Shown here one piece after another: positions 5,816-11,904 of a DNA stretch of 13,822 nt (position 1 is its first letter; every line of letters starts with the position of its first letter). The notes under the pieces were generated by a model, which worked only from the letters and a program-made list of their open reading frames with translations, ran no database searches and was not told the DNA's origin. The stretch lies in the NCBI GenBank assembly GCA_937903155.1, contig CALCZU010000102.1:1-13822 (forward strand). Direction: 5' to 3'. Position numbers and translations under genes: made by a program. Source of the stretch: an uncultured Bdellovibrionales bacterium (lineage in GTDB: Bacteria > Bdellovibrionota > FAC87 > UBA2466).

Positions 5816-7333
5816 ATGTTAGACAGTATCCGAAAACGAAAAGAAAATTTTGTTTCCCTTTTCATCATTCTCGCCATCGTCGCAGTGATGGCGCTTTACG
5901 GTGTGGACAAGGCGACCCAAACCGACGCCTCCGGAGGAGTCGCGGCCTATGTGAATGGAGAAGCCATCACCGCAAGAGAATTCCGGCAAGAACTTGAAAA
6001 CACTCTCGCCCGTTATCAAGCCATGTTCGGCGGGCAATTCGACGAAAAACTTTTTCAGTCTCCGCAAATCCTCCAAGGAACTTTGCAGCAGCTCGTCAAA
6101 ACGAGACTCCTCGGGCAACAATCCAAAAAGCTCCATGTTTTAGTGACAAACGATGAACTAGCGGATCACATTCGTTCACTTCCTTACTTCCAAAAAGATG
6201 GCAAGTTTGACGCTGAGGGCTACAGCCGGATCCCCAATCGCGGGGCCGATGAAAAGCGCCAGAGAGAGCAGCTCCAAACGGCAAAATGGTATAGCTATTT
6301 AACGGACCGAGTTCGTATGACACCTCGAGCGATCAAAGAAGGCTACCTATTGAAAGAAACAAAGCTGGATCTTGAGTATGCAAAAATTGATTTCGCAAAG
6401 CTCGCGCCCAAAAAGGCTGCAGGGTCGGCTGAAATCCAAACCTTTCTTAAGTCGAGCGAACCCCAAGTAAAACAGTATTTTGATACCCATAAAGACGACT
6501 TCACCGAAAAAGGGGAAAATAATTTAAGACAAATTCGAGTGGCTATCCCATTTCAGGCCACAGAAAAACAAAAAGCCGCCTCTAAGACGAAGATCGATGA
6601 GATTGCCAAACTCGTAACCGCCGATAATTTCGAAAAAATCGCCCGTGAAAAATCAGACGACGAATACGCGAAAAAAGGCGGAAACCGCGGATGGGTTGCG
6701 GCAGGAGCCCTTGAAAAAGAAGTCGAAGCGGCTCTCGTGAAACTGACACCGAAACAAGTCAGTCCGGTCATTCAAACCTCATTCGGTTATTTCATTGTTC
6801 AACTGATTGAGAAAAAAGAAGCAAAACCGCTCGCTTTCGACAGCGTGAAAAACAAAATTGCAGAAACTCTAATCAATGAAAAAGCCGCTAAAGAATGGTC
6901 CGAAAAGACTCAAAGTGCTTGGGAAGCGACGGTAAAAGAAGGCAAGTCGTTAGACAGCGAGCTTAAAAAATATAAAGTGGAACTGAAGAAAACAGGACCC
7001 TTCCAATTAAGCCAAGGTTATATTCCGAGTCTCGGACAAAACGATGCCATCTTGGATGCGGTGATGGAATTGACTCCCGCCAGTCCGGTTGCAAAAAAAC
7101 TATTCTTTGTTCAAGACGGTTTTTACTACGTCAAACTTTCGAAGCTTGAAATTCCAAAGCTCACTGACCTTGAGAAGCAAGCTCCTGAAGTCGATCGGAC
7201 GATCGCTTCCGGCTTACAATCTGAGCTTGTCACCCACTGGATTGAAGATTTGGAAAAGAAGGCTTCGATTAAATATGAGTCTTCGGGTAAAGGAAAAGGT
7301 CCCCAAACCCCAGCTGAAAGCAGTGACGGCTGA
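5816..7333 (+). CDS. PpiD/SurA-like membrane-anchored periplasmic chaperone (parvulin family)
   Basis: A 505-residue protein with a positively charged N-terminus (RKRK) and one membrane anchor (about 13-29). A SurA_N-type helical chaperone domain follows (about 42-180: YVNGEAIT, then QxLVKTRLL and PYFQKDGKFD), then one parvulin-type rotamase domain (about 233-333) with the GGNRGW turn (288-293), and a C-terminal helical region. This is the PpiD architecture: inner-membrane tethered, facing the periplasm, helping exported proteins fold after the Sec translocon. Two histidines typical of active parvulins are replaced (Q239 in the first strand, F326 in the FGYFIV strand), so it may be a chaperone without isomerase activity, as reported for E. 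coli PpiD. It is divergent from mreC and ends TGA-TAG, 9 bases from the convergent lipoprotein gene. It is shorter than E. coli PpiD (about 620), so the symbol is withheld. Confidence 0.9.
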   Translation: MLDSIRKRKENFVSLFIILAIVAVMALYGVDKATQTDASGGVAAYVNGEAITAREFRQELENTLARYQAMFGGQFDEKLFQSPQILQGTLQQLVKTRLLGQQSKKLHVLVTNDELADHIRSLPYFQKDGKFDAEGYSRIPNRGADEKRQREQLQTAKWYSYLTDRVRMTPRAIKEGYLLKETKLDLEYAKIDFAKLAPKKAAGSAEIQTFLKSSEPQVKQYFDTHKDDFTEKGENNLRQIRVAIPFQATEKQKAASKTKIDEIAKLVTADNFEKIAREKSDDEYAKKGGNRGWVAAGALEKEVEAALVKLTPKQVSPVIQTSFGYFIVQLIEKKEAKPLAFDSVKNKIAETLINEKAAKEWSEKTQSAWEATVKEGKSLDSELKKYKVELKKTGPFQLSQGYIPSLGQNDAILDAVMELTPASPVAKKLFFVQDGFYYVKLSKLEIPKLTDLEKQAPEVDRTIASGLQSELVTHWIEDLEKKASIKYESSGKGKGPQTPAESSDG

Positions 7334-7342
7334 TAGCGGGAG

Positions 7343-8218
7343 TTACTCGCCGACGCCTACAATTGTTTGAAAAACTCGAGTTCCGATCGTTTGGGTCACA
7401 GGAAGTCGTGTGTTGATAATGGCTGTTCGAGTGCGAGCAACCGTAATCTTTCCGGGTTGAGTCGTAAGCGGGAGTTCCTGTAAGTACTCTTTAGAAATCT
7501 CCCAAGACATCGTTTTGTCATTTCGAAGAAGCAGCTTTTCTTGAAAACGACAGTGCAAATCAATTTGCTCTTTTTCAGTGTCCGTTAAAATTGCGAGCTC
7601 CATATAATCGCGTTCGTCCTCGAGTAGTGCTGCATTCCAAGTCACTTTTAAGTTTTCCGATTTTTTCACATTGACGGGATCTTTTGAGAAATCAAAATTG
7701 TTGACGACCATCGTCGTGAGATCTTCTGGGAATGAAAGGGGAACAATGAATTTCGGAATTTCTTTACTGCCGGAACCTGCGATTTGAAAAAGATTGCTAC
7801 CGATTCCGCTTGTCAGCGGGAGCTGATAAAAATGATTTTTATATTCTTTCATCGGGGTCATGGTCTGCGAATTCGCGACGCCAAAACTTAAATTTCCAGC
7901 GCTCAAATATTGCGCTTCAGCGGGTTTTTCAGTCGGCTGAGGTCTGCGACTGATTTTGCAGACGTTCGACTCGGCCGCGTCCGTTGCCCCGAGAAAACCT
8001 CGGTACTGACGCGATATTTTGGCAGGCTTCTCAACGGATTGGATCCAAAACGCCGCTTCAAGATCCGCTCCGCTTTTGGGTCCATGCACATCTTGCATGA
8101 TGAGAACACCGACTGGAAATTGTTCGAGTTGAGGTTTCTTCGAAGTGTCCTCTGCCTTATTGTCGAAAAAACATCCGGTTAAAAAGACAGAAATACCAAA
8201 ATAGACAAGCTTCTTCAT
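7343..8218 (-). CDS. Predicted lipoprotein of unknown function
   Basis: A 291-residue protein that I do not recognise. It has a short lipoprotein signal: MKK, a hydrophobic stretch, and lipobox L13-T-G-C16, so cleavage would leave a lipidated C16. The residue after the Cys is Phe, which by the E. coli rule would not retain it in the inner membrane. The first ~14 residues after C16 are charged and linker-like; the rest has alternating hydrophobic and polar residues suggestive of a beta-rich fold, with two further Cys residues (C87, C223). The ATG has an AGAGG site 6 bases upstream. It lies 42 bases after the recombinase gene on the same strand and could be the last gene of that operon or have its own promoter. 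No terminator is seen between it and the converging ppiD-like gene. Confidence 0.85.
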   Translation of the reverse strand: MKKLVYFGISVFLTGCFFDNKAEDTSKKPQLEQFPVGVLIMQDVHGPKSGADLEAAFWIQSVEKPAKISRQYRGFLGATDAAESNVCKISRRPQPTEKPAEAQYLSAGNLSFGVANSQTMTPMKEYKNHFYQLPLTSGIGSNLFQIAGSGSKEIPKFIVPLSFPEDLTTMVVNNFDFSKDPVNVKKSENLKVTWNAALLEDERDYMELAILTDTEKEQIDLHCRFQEKLLLRNDKTMSWEISKEYLQELPLTTQPGKITVARTRTAIINTRLPVTQTIGTRVFQTIVGVGE

Positions 8219-8260
8219 AGAGAACCTCTTTGTTTGACTTCGGTTGTATTTTTAAAATGC

Positions 8261-9151
8261 CTACCCGCGCGGGTGGAACTTTTGCTGCATGACTTTTAAG
8301 TTTTCGATATCTAAGTGCGTATAGATTTCAGTCGTTGAAATCGACTTGTGTCCTAAAAACTCCTGAACCGCCCTCAGATCCGCCCCGTTTCGCAAAATAT
8401 GGGTCGCAAAAGAGTGTCGGAGCATATGCGGCCAAATTTGTTTGGGGATTCCTGATAGTATCGCATACTTCTTCAAAATTTTCCAAAACCCCTGGCGTTG
8501 GAAAGGTTTGCCGTACTGGGTCAAAAAGAAAGAGTCTAAATCGTTTAACTCCGAGCGTAAAATCCATTGATGACGCACGAGTTTGTATTTTTCACACCAG
8601 CTAATACAGTCCGCATTAATGGGAATGAGTCTTTCTCTGTTTCCCTTCCCTTTAATTTTAACGATCCCATCTTTAAAATCGATTTGCTCGACTTTTAAAT
8701 TCACGAGCTCCGAGACTCGACAACCCGTCGCGTACCAAAACTCAAGGAGCGCGCGATCGCGAATTCCCCGCTCGGTATCTCCCTTAGCGGATCCTAAAAG
8801 CTTTCCAATTTCAATCTGGCTTAAATGCTTCGGCAGGCGTTTTGTTTTCACCTGAATCGTGAGCAATTCGGTGGGATTTTTCGTCAGCTTGTCTTCTCGT
8901 AGGAGAAAAATAAAAAACTGCTTAAGAGAGGAAACTTTTCTCGCAATGGAACGGACAGAGACTTCGTGACTTCGCATCTCAGAAATAAACTCTCTGAGGT
9001 TAGAGAGTTCTATTTCGGCGAGGGAAATTTTTTTACGAGTGCAGAACGATTCAAACTGGGAGAGATCTTTTTGGTAGGCAGAACGGGTATTAGCGGCAAG
9101 GCCTTTTTCAGAAGAGATATAATTTAAAAATTCATTTATCTCCTGGATCAA
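8261..9151 (-). CDS. XerC/XerD-type tyrosine recombinase
   Basis: A 296-residue site-specific recombinase with the standard XerC/D length. An N-terminal SAM-like core-binding domain (about 1-92) precedes the catalytic domain, in which the full catalytic set is visible: R145 (ATGCRVSEL), K169 (KGKGNRER hairpin), H242-xx-R245 (HMLRHSFAT), H268 (LGHKS) and nucleophile Y277 (EIYTHL). Spacing matches E. coli XerD to within a few residues. The normal role is resolving chromosome dimers at dif; XerC cannot be told from XerD here. The start is TTG: it overlaps the fliA stop as TTGA (9148-9151), follows a GGAGG site by 4 bases, and no in-frame ATG exists nearby. It is therefore translationally coupled to a flagellar sigma factor gene, which is unusual. 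A GC palindrome covers its stop codon. Confidence 0.95.
   Translation of the reverse strand: MIQEINEFLNYISSEKGLAANTRSAYQKDLSQFESFCTRKKISLAEIELSNLREFISEMRSHEVSVRSIARKVSSLKQFFIFLLREDKLTKNPTELLTIQVKTKRLPKHLSQIEIGKLLGSAKGDTERGIRDRALLEFWYATGCRVSELVNLKVEQIDFKDGIVKIKGKGNRERLIPINADCISWCEKYKLVRHQWILRSELNDLDSFFLTQYGKPFQRQGFWKILKKYAILSGIPKQIWPHMLRHSFATHILRNGADLRAVQEFLGHKSISTTEIYTHLDIENLKVMQQKFHPRG
8263..8274. other. 12-bp perfect GC palindrome at the recombinase stop codon
   Basis: ACCCGCGCGGGT reads the same on both strands and includes the codons for the last residues and most of the TAG stop of the recombinase gene. As RNA it could form a four-pair hairpin with a GCGC loop, and the minus-strand sequence shortly after it contains TTTT. 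It may weaken read-through into the lipoprotein gene, but it is too short to call a terminator. Confidence 0.3.
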
Positions 9152-9918
9152 CCTTCCTCCATATCCTCAAAGTGTACTTTCAGCTTTCTTCTTAAACAAA
9201 ACACGGCTTGGGTGTGAAGCTGGGAAACACGGCTTTCCGTAACCTCCAGTACATCACCAATTTCCTTTAAGTTCAAATCTTCATAGTAATAAAGACTTAA
9301 CACGAGGCGCTGTTTCTCCGGAAGACTTTCAATGGCCTTCGTCACAACCTCCTTCACCGCCTTCAAATTCAGCTGTTGAAGCGGGCTCGGAATTTTGCAG
9401 CTCTCAAGAAGCGAAAGAATGCTCTTGCGATCGGTACTATTAAAACTACCGGCTTCATCTAAACTCAAAATCGAAACCGACTTCACTTGATTGAGTAAGT
9501 CGTAGTACTCTTCCTTGGAAACATTGAGTTCCTTGGTGAGCTCATCTTCGGTTGGAAGGCGACCGAGCTGTTGCTCGAGCCGCACGTGCGTTCTTTCGAG
9601 TTGTTTTGCTTTTTCTCTCACCGAGCGAGGAACCCAGTCCTGAGCTCTTAATTCATCTAAGATCGCTCCTCGAATTCGAAACTCCGCATAGGTTTTAAAT
9701 TTGTTGTCGCGTGTAGGATCATATTTATCAATCGCGTCCATCAAACCAATCACGCCGCTTGAGACCAAATCATCGAATTCGATATTCGAAGGGAGTCGCA
9801 CCGCAATTTTTTGAGCGATGAATTTAATCAGCGGAGCGTACTCGAGAATCAACTTCTCTTTAGTCCGTTTATCGATTTTTTTACCGGATTCTTTATATTT
9901 TTTTTGAGTGGCTCTCAT
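9148..9918 (-). CDS. fliA: Flagellar RNA polymerase sigma factor FliA (sigma-28)
   Basis: A 256-residue group 3 sigma factor of the FliA/WhiG class. Region 2 spans about 22-93 (YAPLIKFIAQKIA, FDDLVSSGVIGLMDAIDKYDP, then FKTYAEFRIRGAILDELR), region 3 about 96-150, and region 4 about 185-250 with the helix-turn-helix LKEIGDVLEVTESRVSQLH (217-235) for the -35 element. There is no region 1.1, as expected. It would direct RNA polymerase to late flagellar and chemotaxis promoters and is normally held by the anti-sigma factor FlgM, not present here. It starts with ATG 5 bases after the flhG stop. The gene order flhF-flhG-fliA is common in polarly flagellated bacteria and supports the assignment over other alternative sigma factors. 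Confidence 0.95.
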   Translation of the reverse strand: MRATQKKYKESGKKIDKRTKEKLILEYAPLIKFIAQKIAVRLPSNIEFDDLVSSGVIGLMDAIDKYDPTRDNKFKTYAEFRIRGAILDELRAQDWVPRSVREKAKQLERTHVRLEQQLGRLPTEDELTKELNVSKEEYYDLLNQVKSVSILSLDEAGSFNSTDRKSILSLLESCKIPSPLQQLNLKAVKEVVTKAIESLPEKQRLVLSLYYYEDLNLKEIGDVLEVTESRVSQLHTQAVFCLRRKLKVHFEDMEEG

Positions 9919-9923
9919 GCTCT

Positions 9924-10718
9924 TTATCCCAGTAGGTTTGAAGTTTTACCGAAAAAAAAGTTTAGTCCGTGCTGTCTGCGGGCTTCCGGTTCTAGCGAGA
10001 GAACGGCTTTTTCAAGCTTTCTCGACAAGACACTTTCCGGAAACTGATTCACAAAAAGTTTTGCGGCACGGATACTTTCGGAGACTCTGGGGTCAAAATC
10101 TAAAACATCGACGATTTTCACCCGCACATCGAGTTTCGTTCGTGCGACTTCCGCAAACCTCTCAATAATGCCCCAGCTCTCGGGCAAGTTGTGACTCATA
10201 GTCACCATCAGTTTGAAATTTCTGACAGCAAAACGTTTCGATAGTAATTTCATTATAGCATAGGCGTCGGTGTAACTTGTGGGTTCACTCGTAGTCAGAA
10301 TCAAATGCTCATGGGCTGCTGCGGCAAAATGCAGAACATCCAGTCCAATCCCACTCGAATGATCGAGGAAGACAAAATCGTATTCATCTTCTAAACCTTC
10401 GATTTCAAAAAAGAGCTGATTGCGTTCAATCTCGGTCAACTCTTCAAATCCGAGAACCCCGTTGGGAGAAGCAAGAAGGTAAAGGTTCTCACTCACCTTT
10501 GAAATTGCGTCTTTTAATTCGACTTCGCCTTTAAGAACTTGATCGAGCGTCCAAGTCGTTTTCACACCTAACGTCAGCTTGAGTTTACCGAGGGACCAAT
10601 CGCCATCGATGAGAAGAACTCTTTTTCCACTTCGCGCGAGCAACGCTCCCATGTTCGCAACCAGACTTGTCTTTCCGACTCCACCCTTACCGCTTGAAAA
10701 TGAGACAACTTTGTTCAT
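9924..10718 (-). CDS. flhG: FlhG-type (YlxH/FleN) MinD-like ATPase, flagellar number regulator
   Basis: A 264-residue ParA/MinD-superfamily ATPase. The deviant Walker A SSGKGGVGKT (8-17) has both lysines K11 and K16; switch I is D38-G-D40; the Walker B region is VFLDHSSGIG (116-125); and TTSEPTSYTDAYA (142-154) is characteristic of FlhG. A hydrophobic-aromatic C-terminus near residues 250-256 could be the membrane-targeting helix. In cells FlhG limits flagellar number and acts with FlhF at the pole. Here the protein begins directly at beta-strand 1, so the N-terminal helix with the DQAxxLR-type motif that stimulates FlhF is missing. An in-frame TAG five codons upstream excludes a longer form. 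It starts with ATG overlapping the flhF stop by 4 bases (ATGA), after a GAGGGG site. Confidence 0.93.
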   Translation of the reverse strand: MNKVVSFSSGKGGVGKTSLVANMGALLARSGKRVLLIDGDWSLGKLKLTLGVKTTWTLDQVLKGEVELKDAISKVSENLYLLASPNGVLGFEELTEIERNQLFFEIEGLEDEYDFVFLDHSSGIGLDVLHFAAAAHEHLILTTSEPTSYTDAYAIMKLLSKRFAVRNFKLMVTMSHNLPESWGIIERFAEVARTKLDVRVKIVDVLDFDPRVSESIRAAKLFVNQFPESVLSRKLEKAVLSLEPEARRQHGLNFFFGKTSNLLG

Positions 10719-11887
10719 ACATCCCCTCTGCTAGAAACCAGTAAATTCGAAAGCGATACCACATCGTACTCTTGAATCATCCGACGATAGGAGGAAGAGT
10801 CGCTCATTCCTAAGAGCGGAAGATTGGTATGTTTTAGGACCTCGTAAATCGCGCCAGGTTCAGAGACTGAATCCAAACGCGAGAAGACGATCGCTCTGGG
10901 AAGAAGGCGATGACTTCTATCCAAAACTCTGAGCATTTCGTGCACTCTCTGAGTCGCGTCCAAAATAAGAACTGCAAAACGCCCATCACATAATCTTTCT
11001 AACGTCCTATTTTCGTCGGTTTTCATCGAAAGAGCAGGCGCATCGATCAACTGAAACTTCGCATCCTCTGCTTGTTCAGGAAATTGGAGATGGCTTGGAA
11101 CTTTCAGAAGCTTTGCAACGTTGACGAGTTCCTGACGACCCATGAGTTTGCGATCGTCTTGAGCGACAAAGCAAACACCTTTCGCGTTTTTCTGCTTTTG
11201 CATCATCAAAGCCATTTTCACAAGACACGATGTTTTTCCAGAGCCCGGAACACCGATTAAAACGAGATTTCTTTTTTCAAAGACTTCCTGAAGCTTCATC
11301 ACTTTTAAGTGGGGTTGAATCAGCTTCGCCTTAATCCTTGCGAAATGTTCTTCTTTTTTCAAATCTACTTTTGAATACTCATAGACGAGCTTTTTTGAAA
11401 ACGACTCTGCTGACTCCGGAGAAAATCCCAACTTAATGAAGTGAGAAACATGTTCTGTTTCATTGACCTTGGTTTCACGTGTTTCTTTTGGGATAGCGCT
11501 ACGGATTCGGTTCGCCAAATTGCGCGTGTTTAAAACAGGGGTTTCCGACGGAATGTCGACATACTTCACCTGCTTTTTGGCTTCTGGCCCCGGTCTAAAA
11601 CCGTCGAAGAGGGCTTCTTTTCGGTGGGGGAAAATTTCGGTGAGTTTACGGGCAGTGATTGCGGCAGCTTGATAGGTGGGTTTTTCTTCGACAGGGGCTT
11701 CAACCTTTTCTTCCTTCCTTTCGATGGCCGCAGTGACTTCCACCAGTTCTTTTTCAAACCAACGAACCGGCTTTTTCTGCGTTGAAAGGATCAAAGCTCC
11801 GGGTCCCAATTCGGATTTGATCTTTCCGATCGCTTCTTCCATCGTGCGTCCTTCGAATTTCTTTACGAACATATTCATTTCCCCCAT
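10715..11887 (-). CDS. flhF: Flagellar polar-placement protein FlhF (SRP-type G protein, with diverged GTPase motifs)
   Basis: A 390-residue FlhF with its three-part layout: B domain (about 6-60: KKFEGRTMEEAI, KSELGPGALILSTQKK), a linker, the helical N domain (about 143-205), then the G domain. The P-loop is present (IGVPGSGKTS, 211-220), but the other SRP-GTPase motifs have diverged: the DTYR-type motif is D244-D-R-K, DTAGR is D282-A-P-A-L, TKLD is S336-R-L-D339, and the final GQ-VPDDI loop is unrecognisable. GTP binding or hydrolysis may be altered or lost. The family directs flagellum assembly to the pole. The longest start is ATG at 11885-11887, but ATG at 11870-11872 gives a terminus (MFVKKFEG) matching other FlhF proteins and has GGGGGA 7 bases upstream, so 385 residues is more likely. 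The gene lies between flhA and flhG and overlaps flhG. Confidence 0.92.
   Translation of the reverse strand: MGEMNMFVKKFEGRTMEEAIGKIKSELGPGALILSTQKKPVRWFEKELVEVTAAIERKEEKVEAPVEEKPTYQAAAITARKLTEIFPHRKEALFDGFRPGPEAKKQVKYVDIPSETPVLNTRNLANRIRSAIPKETRETKVNETEHVSHFIKLGFSPESAESFSKKLVYEYSKVDLKKEEHFARIKAKLIQPHLKVMKLQEVFEKRNLVLIGVPGSGKTSCLVKMALMMQKQKNAKGVCFVAQDDRKLMGRQELVNVAKLLKVPSHLQFPEQAEDAKFQLIDAPALSMKTDENRTLERLCDGRFAVLILDATQRVHEMLRVLDRSHRLLPRAIVFSRLDSVSEPGAIYEVLKHTNLPLLGMSDSSSYRRMIQEYDVVSLSNLLVSSRGDV
11880..11885 (-). promoter_or_regulatory. Ribosome binding site supporting the internal flhF start
   Basis: GGGGGA on the minus strand lies 7 bases before the ATG at 11870-11872. It overlaps the upstream ATG at 11885-11887, which itself has no clear site ahead of it. 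Confidence 0.45.
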
Positions 11888-11904
11888 TTAAGAGCTTTAA
11901 GATT

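Noticed and set aside
6620..6627. GCCGATAA, a match to the -10 element of sigma-28 promoters
   Set aside because: It lies inside the ppiD-like coding sequence with no TAAA-type -35 at the expected distance and no gene start downstream.
7334..7380. Bidirectional terminator between the convergent ppiD-like and lipoprotein genes
   Set aside because: The possible GCGGGAGT/ACTCGC pairing needs a bulge and a one-base loop and has no T-tract on either strand.
9898..9959. Two 8-base homopolymer runs, A8 in the first codons of fliA and T8 in the last codons of flhG, as a possible phase-variation pair
   Set aside because: Another 8-base run occurs in mreC and several 7-base runs elsewhere, so they are near background for this AT content; Lys and Phe codon repeats explain them.
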